Assembly: GCF_005145025.1 (NCBI RefSeq)
Contig: NZ_CP039697.1
Span: 693,198 to 757,197 of the forward strand
Length of the DNA stretch: 64,000 nt
Direction of reading: 5' to 3'
From: Novosphingobium sp. EMRT-2
GTDB lineage: Bacteria > Pseudomonadota > Alphaproteobacteria > Sphingomonadales > Sphingomonadaceae
The translations under genes and the position numbers were made by a program. The notes under the pieces were generated by a model that saw nothing but the letters and a program-made list of their open reading frames with translations, searched no databases and was not told the DNA's origin. The stretch's first letter is position 1; each line of letters opens with the position of its first letter. Below are positions 1 through 8,419 of the stretch, piece after piece.

Positions 1-2210
1 GGGCGGAGGAATCCGCCGAAGGCGCCGGCACGGGCATTCAGGACATCATCGTTACCGCGCGCCGCCGCGAAGAGCGTTCGCAGGACACGCCACTCTCGAT
101 CAGCGCCATCTCGTCGCAGCAGCTCAAGGAGCTGAATATCGTCCGGCTGGAGGGCATTACCCAGCTTGCGCCCAGCCTGCGCATCACCCAGGCGAGTGGT
201 AGCGGCAACTCTCCCGCGATCTACATTCGTGGCATCGGCACGCTGTCGACCGCACTCTACGTGGAACCTGCCGTCGGCATTTACGTCGATGGCGTCTATA
301 CGCCGCGTCCGAGCGGCAACACGTTCGATCTTCCCGATATCGCCAGCGTGGAAGTGCTGCGCGGGCCGCAGGGAACGCTGTTCGGTCGCAACACTACCGG
401 TGGCGCGATTGTGTTAACGACTCAGGCGCCGAGCGAGGACGCCGGCTTGAAAGCCGATTTCTCGATTGGTTCGCGCAGCGAGGTTACCGCATCGGCGGTG
501 GCGCAACTGGGGCGTATCGGCAATTCGCCGTTCAAGGTGCGCTTGTCGGCACAGGCTCACAGCCGCGATGGATGGGTGCGCACGCCGAACTATTCGCCTT
601 CGAAGTGGGGCGGCGCGCTTTACAGCTATGGCTTCGGAGCGGCGGTCCAGGGCGACTTGGGCAAGCTGACGGTCGATCTGCGTGGTCGCTATAACAACGT
701 CGAATCCTACACGGGATGGGAGGCTCTGGCGGCCACGACGGTGGGCGGAACCTATTTCCGCAACTCGGGAACCGCCAATGGCCTGCCGTTCCCGATCGGC
801 GTGGGGCCGCGGGACTACACGTATCGCGATCCGCGCACGGACGGGCGCTCCGTCGCCAAGAGCTATGGCGGCGCGCTGACCCTCACCTACGCCGTCAGCC
901 CCGCGCTCACGATCAAGTCGATTACCGGGTACACGGGCATCGACCAGGATCTCCACGCCAACATCGGTGGCGGATCGACGCGGGGTTTCGTGGTGAATCC
1001 GGTTGTCGCCGGGCAAAATATCGAACCGGTCAGCGCCCATGTCACGCCCTATAACCCAGGTCATCAGAAGCAGTTCACGCAGGAACTCCAGCTGCTCGGC
1101 AATCTCGGTGATTTCAATTATCTGGTCGGCTTCTACTACTATGATGAGAAGGTGAGGGAAAATCTCACCACCATCCTGAATTCGCCGCTCTCCGCAACCA
1201 CGGCCGTGCGCCTCAACCGCACGACGATCTATGCGATCCATTCGAAGTCCTACGCCGGTTTCGCGCAGGTCGGCTGGAAGCCTTCGTTCGCGGACGGGAA
1301 GCTCGAGGTCGTCGGTGGCGTCCGTTACACCGAAGACAAGAAGTCCCTCGTTTCCAATACCGTTTCGCGCACGACCACGACCACCACTGCGGCGCAATCG
1401 CGCAAGGACAAATGGGACAATGTCGGCTGGCTGGGCTCGATCAGCTACCGTGTCTCACCCCTTGTCATGGCCTACGTTCGTGCCTCTTCGGCTTACCGGT
1501 CGGGCGGATACAATGCCCCGACCGTCGGCGCGCCGCCCTTTGGACCGGAAACAGCGATCAGCTACGAAGCAGGTTTCAAGAGCGATCTGTTCGACCGGCA
1601 CCTGCGCTTCAACGTTTCGGTGTTCCAGACCGACTATGACAACCTGCAGGTCAACGGCTACAATATCGCCACCAACACCAATTCGCTGACCAACGCCGGC
1701 AAGGCGCGTTATCGCGGTTTCGAGGTGGAAGGCCAGGTCGTGTTCGGCAATTTCCGGATGGACGGCAATCTGGGCCACGTCGATCCCAAGTATCAGGAAT
1801 ACATTCTGGCGGTGGGCGGCGTGCCCACGAACGTCGCGTCGCAGGCAAAGTTTGCCAACGTACCGCGTTGGACCTATCACGTGGGCGCACAATACCGGAT
1901 TGATACCGGCAAGATCGGCGGCTTTACGCTGCGCGGCGATTACACCGGCAAAAGCAATTCGCCGAGCTACACGTTGATTTCGCAAGCGCCGAATACCGCC
2001 CAGGTTCCGCTCTTTGGCCGCGAGGACAATTTCAGCGCCCGCCTGATGTGGGATTTCGAATCCAACGGCCGCAAGTTCCGGGCACAGGTGTTCGGCGAAA
2101 ACCTCAGCAACAACCGCTACATCACGTTTGCTTCGGACTTCGGGGCGATCATGGCCGGTACGTTCAACCGCCCGCGCTATTATGGCGTGGCGTTGGGCGT
2201 GGAGCTCTGA
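1..2210 (+). CDS. TonB-dependent outer-membrane receptor, 5' end missing
   Basis: Outer-membrane receptor that imports a ligand using energy from TonB-ExbBD. The frame is already open at base 3, so the signal peptide and true start lie before the window. A TonB box (DIIVTARRR, from base 42) is followed by the plug domain with the hallmark VLRGPQGTLFGRN near bases 352-390, then a long beta-barrel rich in aromatic strands up to the stop. The ATG at 261 lies inside the plug and is not the start. The stop is 5 bases before the start of an SDR gene, so the two are probably co-transcribed. The ligand cannot be read from the sequence. The steroid genes downstream make a sterol-like or other hydrophobic ligand a reasonable inference only. 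Confidence 0.93.
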   Translation, partial: AEESAEGAGTGIQDIIVTARRREERSQDTPLSISAISSQQLKELNIVRLEGITQLAPSLRITQASGSGNSPAIYIRGIGTLSTALYVEPAVGIYVDGVYTPRPSGNTFDLPDIASVEVLRGPQGTLFGRNTTGGAIVLTTQAPSEDAGLKADFSIGSRSEVTASAVAQLGRIGNSPFKVRLSAQAHSRDGWVRTPNYSPSKWGGALYSYGFGAAVQGDLGKLTVDLRGRYNNVESYTGWEALAATTVGGTYFRNSGTANGLPFPIGVGPRDYTYRDPRTDGRSVAKSYGGALTLTYAVSPALTIKSITGYTGIDQDLHANIGGGSTRGFVVNPVVAGQNIEPVSAHVTPYNPGHQKQFTQELQLLGNLGDFNYLVGFYYYDEKVRENLTTILNSPLSATTAVRLNRTTIYAIHSKSYAGFAQVGWKPSFADGKLEVVGGVRYTEDKKSLVSNTVSRTTTTTTAAQSRKDKWDNVGWLGSISYRVSPLVMAYVRASSAYRSGGYNAPTVGAPPFGPETAISYEAGFKSDLFDRHLRFNVSVFQTDYDNLQVNGYNIATNTNSLTNAGKARYRGFEVEGQVVFGNFRMDGNLGHVDPKYQEYILAVGGVPTNVASQAKFANVPRWTYHVGAQYRIDTGKIGGFTLRGDYTGKSNSPSYTLISQAPNTAQVPLFGREDNFSARLMWDFESNGRKFRAQVFGENLSNNRYITFASDFGAIMAGTFNRPRYYGVALGVEL

Positions 2211-2215
2211 CCCGG

Positions 2216-3028
2216 GTGGAAGGCGATCCGGCGGCTTCGCCTGCCAGCAAGACGCCGGACCCGTCACCGTGGCTGTCCGATTGCGCCCGGCTCGCAGGCC
2301 GTTGCGCGATCGTGACCGGGGCGGGGTCGGGCATCGGCCGTGCGATCAGCCGCCACCTAGCCCATGCGGGCGCAACGTTGCTGCTGCTTGACCGCGACGC
2401 TGATGCGGTGAAGCGTGCCGGTGACGATCTTTCAGCGCGCGGTACCGCGACCGTGGATGTCTCCGACTGGCAGGGTTTGCAACGCGCGTTCGACGATCTT
2501 CTCGGGGCCGACTTCCCGGATATCCTGGTGAATGCCGCGGGCATTTTTCCGTCCGCGCCCGCGCTCGATCTCGATGAGGAGCACTGGGACACTTTGCTGG
2601 ACGTCAATCTGAAAGGCACGATGCGTCTCGGCCAGCTTGCCGGGCGAAGGATGCGCGATGGCGGCCGGGGCGGGGCCATCGTCAATATCGGGTCGGTGCA
2701 GGGGCAGCGGTCCACCCCCGGCAAGGCTGCCTATGCCGCATCGAAGGCCGGCATAGAGGCGTTGACTCGCGTGCTCGCCGTGGAACTGGCGCCATATGGC
2801 ATACGCGTCAACGCGGTCGCGCCAGGCCCGGTCCTGACCGAAGCCGCGAAAGCGCGCCTTGCAGCGATCGCGGACGGGGCCATGGCCGGGCGGGCCTTCA
2901 AGGCGGATCATCTGCGAATCGGTGATCCCGATGAGATCGCCCGCGTGGCGCATTTTCTCGCCAGTCCGGCGGCCTCCTACGTGTCAGGTGCGGTCTGGAC
3001 GGTCGATGGCGGCACGACGTTGGCTTGA
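2216..3028 (+). CDS. Short-chain dehydrogenase/reductase (SDR)
   Basis: NAD(P)-dependent oxidoreductase of the classical SDR family, about 270 residues. The nucleotide-binding motif TGAGSGIG lies near residues 35-42, NAAG near 105, and the catalytic Ser and YAASK (Tyr/Lys) near 150-170. The C-terminal part ends in the usual VSGAVWTVDGG segment. I chose GTG 2216, which is 5 bases after the receptor stop and about 12 bases after a GGAG; an upstream ATG in this frame at 2048 would run far into the receptor gene. The natural substrate is unknown. The position suggests oxidation of an alcohol on whatever the receptor or the downstream catabolic operon handles. Confidence 0.88.
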   Translation: MEGDPAASPASKTPDPSPWLSDCARLAGRCAIVTGAGSGIGRAISRHLAHAGATLLLLDRDADAVKRAGDDLSARGTATVDVSDWQGLQRAFDDLLGADFPDILVNAAGIFPSAPALDLDEEHWDTLLDVNLKGTMRLGQLAGRRMRDGGRGGAIVNIGSVQGQRSTPGKAAYAASKAGIEALTRVLAVELAPYGIRVNAVAPGPVLTEAAKARLAAIADGAMAGRAFKADHLRIGDPDEIARVAHFLASPAASYVSGAVWTVDGGTTLA

Positions 3029-3164
3029 ACGACACAGGGCTGCCGCGCCCATGCTTGCTCGAACGGGCAGCATTGATGCAGGCTCGGCAAGCAACAGATG
3101 CTTCATCGGGAACGGTGCCAGCCGCAAGCCGATGCTATCGTGACACCATAATGATCGGGAGTTG

Positions 3165-4397
3165 ATGCCAATGGCCGTGATATCGGGCGTCGTTCAGGAT
3201 ATGCCGGCGTCATCGTCCGCAACCGACCTTCCCGCGTGGCGGCGTTGGCTGGTTATCGTGATTCTCCTGACGGGCGGCATCAAGTCGGCCTTGGCGTTCA
3301 CCTCGGTGGTCCCGGCGTTGCAACTAATTGCTGCGGAGTTCGGCGGCGCGGGTGATTCGGTTCTGTCCGCGCAGTTCGTGGTCACGTTGGCCCCGGTGGG
3401 CATGGCGGTGTCGGGCCTCATGGCCGGCATGATCGTTTCGAATCGCAATCTGCGCACCACGATGTTTCTGGCGCTGGGGGTTTGCACTCTTGCCGGATTG
3501 ATGCAGCTTGTGGTGCACAACTACTTTCTGCTGCTGGCCAGCCGCTTCGTGCTGGGATTCAGCGCTGTGGTCGCAGACGTTTCGATGACCAGCATCCTGG
3601 CCGCGCAGTTCTCCGGCGCGGCGCGATCGAAGCTCATCGGATTTCGCCAGGCGATTTCGTCGATCGGCACGGTCGCGACGATGCTGCTGGGCGGCTGGCT
3701 GGCGCAGCATTACGGCTGGCGAGCGCCCGGTATCATGTTCCTGCTGCCCGGCATCATGCTGCTGCTGGCGTTTCTTGCCTTTGACCAGCCGATCCGGCTT
3801 GAGCAGATCCCGTCTTCGCGCGAACGGTTCTCGGTCTGGCAGCTCTGGCCGCTGCTGCTGCTTTCGCTGGTGATGTCCATCGGCCACACGATGCCCTCGT
3901 TCCAGATGCCGTTCCTGCTCAAGGAGAACGGGATCACCAGCGCGGTGCTGGTCTCGCGGGTTCCGGCGCTTAGTTCCACGATTTCCATCCTGTCGGCTTT
4001 CGCCTTCGGCTTTGTCTATGCCCGCCTTGGCCCCTGGACGCTGGTGGTGGCGGCGACGCTGATGGGCGCCGGCTTCATCGGCGCTGGATTGGCGCCCAGT
4101 TACGAGATCATCCTGTTGTGCGTGGTGATCGAGGGCGTGGGCGCGGGCTGGACCATTCCGTTTTTCCTCAACCGGATTCTGGACCGGACCGATCCGGCCA
4201 AGCGCAGTTCGGCGATCGGACTTGTCCAGTCCTCGCTGTTCCTCGGCCATTTCCTGAATCCGCTGATCACGGCGCCCGTCCGCCTGACGCTGGGCATCCA
4301 CGCCACCTTCATGGTGGTGGGCGCAGCGCTGATCTTGATCGCGGTCCTGATCGGCGGCTGGAGCACGCGTTTCCGCAACACCGTTCGAGCGATCTGA
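3165..4397 (+). CDS. Major facilitator superfamily transporter
   Basis: Inner-membrane permease of about 410 residues with roughly 12 hydrophobic helices, for example VIVILLTGG near residue 30 and AFAFGFVYARLGPW in the second half. It begins with a hydrophilic tail of about 25 residues. The start is ambiguous: GGGAG (3157-3161) is 3 bases from ATG 3165 and 9 bases from the in-frame ATG 3171, and a TTG at 3162 also reads in frame. It lies between an SDR and an amidohydrolase on the same strand, so it probably imports or exports a substrate or intermediate of the same pathway. The transported compound cannot be told from sequence. Confidence 0.85.
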   Translation: MPMAVISGVVQDMPASSSATDLPAWRRWLVIVILLTGGIKSALAFTSVVPALQLIAAEFGGAGDSVLSAQFVVTLAPVGMAVSGLMAGMIVSNRNLRTTMFLALGVCTLAGLMQLVVHNYFLLLASRFVLGFSAVVADVSMTSILAAQFSGAARSKLIGFRQAISSIGTVATMLLGGWLAQHYGWRAPGIMFLLPGIMLLLAFLAFDQPIRLEQIPSSRERFSVWQLWPLLLLSLVMSIGHTMPSFQMPFLLKENGITSAVLVSRVPALSSTISILSAFAFGFVYARLGPWTLVVAATLMGAGFIGAGLAPSYEIILLCVVIEGVGAGWTIPFFLNRILDRTDPAKRSSAIGLVQSSLFLGHFLNPLITAPVRLTLGIHATFMVVGAALILIAVLIGGWSTRFRNTVRAI

Positions 4398-4442
4398 TTG
4401 CGCGAAGGCTGCCGTCACCCGTTGACCCCTCGCGTCTGTTTG

Positions 4443-4460
4443 CTATCATATTAAAGATAG
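4443..4460. promoter_or_regulatory. Candidate operator, TAWCATNNNNAWGWTW family, site 1
   Basis: AT-rich imperfect palindrome CTATCATATTAAAGATAG ending 19 bases before the ATG at 4480, in a GC-rich setting. It shares 15 of 18 bases with the element at 30454-30471, which has nearly the same spacing to its gene. It also fits the half-site pattern of the sites at 7487 and 23427. An operator or an operator overlapping a promoter is inferred; the regulator is unknown. Confidence 0.45.
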
Positions 4461-4479
4461 AAATGTATAGGAGATGAAA

Positions 4480-5628
4480 ATGCCTTTGGGGAGTTCCAAG
4501 CTGATTTCCGCTGACAGTCATTTCAACGAACCCGGTGACCTCTTCACCAAGCGGGTGGCGCAGAAGTTCAAGGACCGCGTTCCGCGCATGGAAAGTTTCC
4601 CCGAAGGGGACGGCTGGATCTTCGAAGGGCTGGAAGGCCCGCGCAATTTTGGCTGGAACGCCTGCGCCGGACTGCCGCCCGAGGACATGAAGGCCTGGAT
4701 GCGCTTCGACGATATGCGCAAGGGCGGCTGGGATCCGGCCGAGCGTGTCAAGGAACAGGACCGCGACGGGGTGACCGCCGAAGTCATGTACCCGACTCCA
4801 TCGATTCAGGCCGCGATCGCGCTGATCGAAGACGAGGAACTGCACCTTGCCACCGTGCAGGCCTATAACGACTGGGTTTCGGAGTACGTCGCCTATGATC
4901 CGGCGCGTTTCTGCGGCCTCGTCTATCTGCCCAACCGGGGCGGGGTGAAAGTCGCCGTCAAGGAAATGGAGCGCGTTCTTGGGCGCCCCGGCATGCGCGC
5001 GGTAATGGCGCAGGCCTATCCCACCGGCACGACGGTCATGACCGAGGAACATGACTATCTGTGGGCCGCGATCCACGAACGCGACGTCAGCTTCAACATC
5101 CACGTCGCGCTCGGCATCTACAAGCCGAGCCCGCACAAGGCCAAGCTGCCCGGTTATGGCCGTTTCTTCGACGCGCCGAACCGCTGCATCGAGTTCGTGT
5201 TCAATGGCGTGTTCGATCGCTTCCCGAACCTCAAGGTCGCTTTCGCCGAAGTCGATTTCGGCTGGGTGCCCTACGTCAAGGAGCAGATCGACAACAACTA
5301 CCAGCGGCTGGAAAAGGTCAACCAATTCGGCCTGAAGCGTTTGCCCAGCGAATATATCGATGAGCATTTCTACTTCGGGTACATGACCGACAGCTTCGGC
5401 CTCAACAACCTGAACTACATGAACCCCGAGCGTGTTCTGTGGTCCACCGACTATCCGCACATCAGCGCGGACTATCCCTACAGCTGGCGGACGATCCAGG
5501 CGTCGATGTCGGGCGTGCCCGCGCCGACCAAGGCCGCGATCCTCTACGGCAATGCCGAGAAGCTCTACGGTTTCGACGCGGAAGCGCTCGCCAAGGCGGA
5601 AGGCAAGCCGGCGCTCGCCGCCGCCTGA
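4480..5628 (+). CDS. Amidohydrolase-2 family metal-dependent hydrolase or decarboxylase
   Basis: TIM-barrel protein of about 382 residues in the Amidohydro_2 family (relatives of ACMSD and o-pyrocatechuate-type decarboxylases). The N-terminal metal-site segment reads ISADSHFNEPGDLF. The later FNIHVALG, the EVDFGWVPY segment and the C-terminal STDYPH aspartate fit the family. GGAG at 4469-4472 lies 7 bases before ATG 4480 but directly abuts ATG 4474, so 4480 is the better start. The gene has its own promoter-proximal palindrome (4443-4460). The next gene is ipdA, 89 bases on. It may hydrolyse or decarboxylate a ring-cleavage intermediate; that role is inference. Confidence 0.85.
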   Translation: MPLGSSKLISADSHFNEPGDLFTKRVAQKFKDRVPRMESFPEGDGWIFEGLEGPRNFGWNACAGLPPEDMKAWMRFDDMRKGGWDPAERVKEQDRDGVTAEVMYPTPSIQAAIALIEDEELHLATVQAYNDWVSEYVAYDPARFCGLVYLPNRGGVKVAVKEMERVLGRPGMRAVMAQAYPTGTTVMTEEHDYLWAAIHERDVSFNIHVALGIYKPSPHKAKLPGYGRFFDAPNRCIEFVFNGVFDRFPNLKVAFAEVDFGWVPYVKEQIDNNYQRLEKVNQFGLKRLPSEYIDEHFYFGYMTDSFGLNNLNYMNPERVLWSTDYPHISADYPYSWRTIQASMSGVPAPTKAAILYGNAEKLYGFDAEALAKAEGKPALAAA

Positions 5629-5652
5629 TCGCCAGACGCCTTGCAACCGTGA

Positions 5653-5697
5653 CGGGGCCTGGCGCCCGTTCCCAGGCGGAACGGGTGGCTGGCCCCG
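5653..5697 (+). other. Strong nested hairpin between amidohydrolase and ipdA
   Basis: CGGGGCC (5653-5659) pairs perfectly with GGCCCCG (5691-5697), and inside it CCCGTTC (5665-5671) pairs with GAACGGG (5679-5685). A 5x5 internal loop and a 7-base apical loop remain. No T-run follows, so it is not a classical terminator. In the transcript it could act as a processing, stability or partial-attenuation element ahead of ipdA. Confidence 0.5.
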
Positions 5698-5717
5698 CGC
5701 GTGCCGGATAGAACGAG

Positions 5718-6587
5718 ATGCTCGACAAGAGGATGCCGCTGGACGCCATCGTGGCGGAACTGGCTGATGGAATGACGATCGCGATCGGCGGCTGGGCCAC
5801 GCGGCGCAAGCCGATGGCGCTGGTGCGCGCGATCGCGCGCTCGGGGCTGAAGGACCTGACCGTGATCGCCTATGGTGGGCCAGACGTCGGCATGCTGGCC
5901 GCCTGCGGCAAGCTCCGCCGGCTGGTGTTCGCGTTCGTTTCGCTCGATCACATTCCGATCGAGCCGCATTTCAAGGCCGCGCGCCAGGCGGGGCTGGACG
6001 TGTGGGAAATGGACGAGGGCATGCTGCACTGGGGTCTGCGCGCGGCGGCGATGGGTCTGCCGTTCCTGCCCACCCGCGTCGGCATCGGCACCGCGATTGC
6101 CGAGGATCCGCGCCTGCGGACGGTGAAGAGCCCCTACGACGATGGCGAAACGCTGATCGCGATGCCCGCGATCAAGCCCGACGTGGCGCTGCTGCACGTT
6201 CATCGCGCCGACGAGAAGGGCAACGTGCTGACGCTTTCGCCCGATCCGTTCTTCGACGAACTGATGGCCCGCGCGGCCGGTCGGACCTTCGTGACCGCCG
6301 AACAGATCGTACCCACGGCGGACCTGGGCCTGCCCGGCAACGCGCGGTACCACCTGGTCGAGCGGTCGCTGATCAGCGGCGTGGCGCAGGCGCCGTTCGG
6401 TGCGCATCCCACCAGCGCGGCGCCCGATTACCAGATCGATCTCGCGCACCTCAAGGCCTACGCGGCCGCCGAGGGCGAGGCGTGGGATGCCTATCGCCAG
6501 CGCTATGTCGCGGCGGACGAGGGCGCCTATCTCGCGGCGGTGGGCGGGGCGGATGCCATCCGCGCCATTCCCGCGCCGGTCTATTGA
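5718..6587 (+). CDS. ipdA: IpdA, alpha subunit of the steroid C-ring-opening hydrolase
   Basis: CoA-transferase-fold protein of 289 residues. From memory it closely resembles Mycobacterium IpdA: GMTIAIGGWATRRKPM (about 18-33), a YGGPDVGML segment, and EMDEGMLHWGLRAAAMGLPF near 97-116. In that family IpdAB is not a transferase but hydrolyses the last carbocycle (ring C) of COCHEA-CoA in steroid degradation. The gene is followed 13 bases on by ipdB, as expected for a heteromer. The ATG is 8 bases after a weak GATAG; no better start is visible. Steroid specificity rests on family resemblance and on the neighbouring ipdB, ipdC and echA20. Confidence 0.88.
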   Translation: MLDKRMPLDAIVAELADGMTIAIGGWATRRKPMALVRAIARSGLKDLTVIAYGGPDVGMLAACGKLRRLVFAFVSLDHIPIEPHFKAARQAGLDVWEMDEGMLHWGLRAAAMGLPFLPTRVGIGTAIAEDPRLRTVKSPYDDGETLIAMPAIKPDVALLHVHRADEKGNVLTLSPDPFFDELMARAAGRTFVTAEQIVPTADLGLPGNARYHLVERSLISGVAQAPFGAHPTSAAPDYQIDLAHLKAYAAAEGEAWDAYRQRYVAADEGAYLAAVGGADAIRAIPAPVY

Positions 6588-6600
6588 GGAGACCCGGCCG

Positions 6601-7410
6601 ATGACGCAAACCACCGCCACCCTGGCCGACCTGCTCGTGGCGCAGTGCGCCGAAGTCTGGCGCGACGATCCCGAATGGCTGGCGACGGGTATCACGCCGA
6701 TCCCGCGCCTGGGCGCCAGCCTCGCCAAGCTGACGTTCAACCCGCGCCTGATGATCACCGACGGCGAGAACATGCTGCTCGAACAACCGGCGCCGATCGG
6801 CCCGCGCGATGGCGGTCCCGTGGTGGAAGGCTGGGCGCCCTATGCCCGCACGTTCGACAACCTGTGGGGCGGGCGCCGGCACGCGCTGGTCGCGCCGGTC
6901 CAGATCGATCGCTTCGGGCAGACCAACATCAGCGTGATCGGCGATCACGCCCGGCCCAAGGCGGCGCTGCTGGGCGCGCGCGGCTTTCCGGGCAACAGCA
7001 TATCGCACCCCAACAGCTTCTTCTTCCCGCAGCACAACCGCCGCGCGCTGGTGGAAGGCGAAGTCGATTTCGTCTGTTCCGCCGGATACAACCCGGCGCG
7101 CTGGCTGGATGGCCGCAAGCCGCACCGGCTCGATTTGCGGCGGATCGTGACCAACCTGTGTGTGATGGACTTCGGCGGCCCGGATCACGCGATCCGCCTT
7201 GTTTCGCTCCATCCCGGCGTGCCGATGGAGGAAGTGCGGGACAATACCGGTTTCGACCTTGCCGTGCTCGAACAGGGCGTGGGCGAAACGCCTCTGCCCG
7301 ATGCCGCAGCGCTGGCCATTATCGCGCGGCTTGATCCGCACAATATTCGTGCCGGTCTGATCAAGGGCAATCCTGCCGCCGTTCGTCCCGCGTCCGTTCG
7401 CGCCATGTGA
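6601..7410 (+). CDS. ipdB: IpdB, beta subunit of the steroid C-ring-opening hydrolase
   Basis: Partner of IpdA, about 269 residues, CoA-transferase beta-type fold. Segments recalled as characteristic of IpdB are present: LGASLAKLTFNPRLMITDGE near 40-60, NISVIGDHARPKAALLGARG near 112-131 followed by FPGNSISHPNS, and VMDFGGPDHAIRLVSLHPGV near 188-207. GAGGAG at 6587-6592 precedes ATG 6601. The pair opens ring C of the bicyclic CoA ester left after D-ring cleavage, giving an open-chain dioyl-CoA for beta-oxidation. It lies directly downstream of ipdA in the same operon. Confidence 0.88.
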   Translation: MTQTTATLADLLVAQCAEVWRDDPEWLATGITPIPRLGASLAKLTFNPRLMITDGENMLLEQPAPIGPRDGGPVVEGWAPYARTFDNLWGGRRHALVAPVQIDRFGQTNISVIGDHARPKAALLGARGFPGNSISHPNSFFFPQHNRRALVEGEVDFVCSAGYNPARWLDGRKPHRLDLRRIVTNLCVMDFGGPDHAIRLVSLHPGVPMEEVRDNTGFDLAVLEQGVGETPLPDAAALAIIARLDPHNIRAGLIKGNPAAVRPASVRAM

Positions 7411-7486
7411 CGGCTGGCGGCCGAGGGATCGCGGCAAAGCACCGCAGGCTTGCCGCGAAGCTATCGTCCCCGATGTTGACCTCCTT

Positions 7487-7502
7487 TAACATTGCAATGA
7501 TT
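7487..7502. promoter_or_regulatory. Candidate operator, TAWCATNNNNAWGWTW family, site 2
   Basis: TAACATTGCAATGATT lies 32 bases before the ATG at 7535. Fourteen of its sixteen bases equal the perfect palindrome at 23428-23443. The setting is a 124-base gap between ipdB and the enoyl-CoA hydratase, the largest gap in this operon, so an internal promoter and its operator are plausible. Confidence 0.45.
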
Positions 7503-7534
7503 GATAGAGGCGAGAGAGGAACAGGAGCGTGGCG

Positions 7535-8419
7535 ATGAGCCCGGCGGAAATCACCTACGAGACGGACACCCCGGTGCGCTACGATGTGCGCGACGGCGCG
7601 GCGTGGATCACGATGGACCGGCCGCGCTACAACAACGCGCAGAATAGCCAGATGACCTACGCGCTCGATGCGGCGTTCCGGCGCGCGGTCGACGATCCCG
7701 CGGTGAAGGTGATCGTGCTGGCCGGTTCCGGCAAGCACTTCAGCGCCGGGCACGACATCGGCACCCCCGGGCGCGATGTGGCGCGCAGCTTCGATCGCGC
7801 GCACCTGCTGCCCGATCACGTCGGCCGCCCCGGCGCCGAGATGCTCTACACCCGCGAACAGGAAGTTTATCTCGGCATGTGCCGGCGCTGGCGCGATGTG
7901 ACCAAGCCCACCATCGCGATGGTGCAGGGCGCGTGCATTGCCGGCGGGCTGATGCTGGCCTGGGTGTGCGATCTGATCGTCGCTTCGGACGATGCGTTCT
8001 TCCAGGACCCGGTCTCGCGCCTGATGGGCATTCCGGGTGTCGAATACTTTGCGCATGCGTTCGAGCTGCCGCCCCGCGTCGCCAAGGAATTCCTGCTGCT
8101 GGGCGATCGGATGCCGGCACAGCGCGCTTATGATCTCGGCATGGTCAACCTCGTCGTCCCGCGCGACGAACTGGAGCAGGCGACCACGGCGATGGCGGCG
8201 AAGCTTGCGGCCCAGGCCTCGCTGGGCATGTGGCTTACCAAACAGGCGGTGAATCACGTGGAAGACCTGCGCGGCAAGCGCTCCGCCATGGATGCCGCTT
8301 TCCACATGCACCACTTCGCCCATGCGCAGAACGATCTCGTCACCGGTCACGCGCTGGGCGGCGTCACCGGCAAGAGCGCGGCGGCGGACAACAAGGCGGG
8401 CGAAAAGGCGGGCGCATGA
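7535..8419 (+). CDS. Enoyl-CoA hydratase/isomerase (crotonase) family protein
   Basis: Crotonase-fold protein, about 294 residues, with SGKHFSAGHDIGTP (oxyanion-hole region, about 66-79) and GACIAGGLMLAWVCDL near 130-145. It is longer than a usual 260-residue crotonase, with an inserted loop after GHD (RSFDRAHLLPDHVGRPGAEM) and a charged Ala/Lys-rich tail. CAGGAG at 7522-7527 gives 7 bases to ATG 7535 but only 1 to an alternative GTG 7529, so ATG is preferred. The stop overlaps the ipdC start (ATGA). It is not EchA20, which is encoded two genes later. Hydration of an unsaturated CoA ester in the same pathway is the natural inference. Confidence 0.85.
   Translation: MSPAEITYETDTPVRYDVRDGAAWITMDRPRYNNAQNSQMTYALDAAFRRAVDDPAVKVIVLAGSGKHFSAGHDIGTPGRDVARSFDRAHLLPDHVGRPGAEMLYTREQEVYLGMCRRWRDVTKPTIAMVQGACIAGGLMLAWVCDLIVASDDAFFQDPVSRLMGIPGVEYFAHAFELPPRVAKEFLLLGDRMPAQRAYDLGMVNLVVPRDELEQATTAMAAKLAAQASLGMWLTKQAVNHVEDLRGKRSAMDAAFHMHHFAHAQNDLVTGHALGGVTGKSAAADNKAGEKAGA

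Noticed and set aside
3029..3164. ATAATGATC near 3149 as another member of the TAWCAT operator family
   Set aside because: Only the right half resembles the pattern; the left half does not match.
3324..4418. Minus-strand frame of 364 codons opposite the first MFS gene
   Set aside because: Gln/Arg/His-rich shadow with no hydrophobic pattern or family match.
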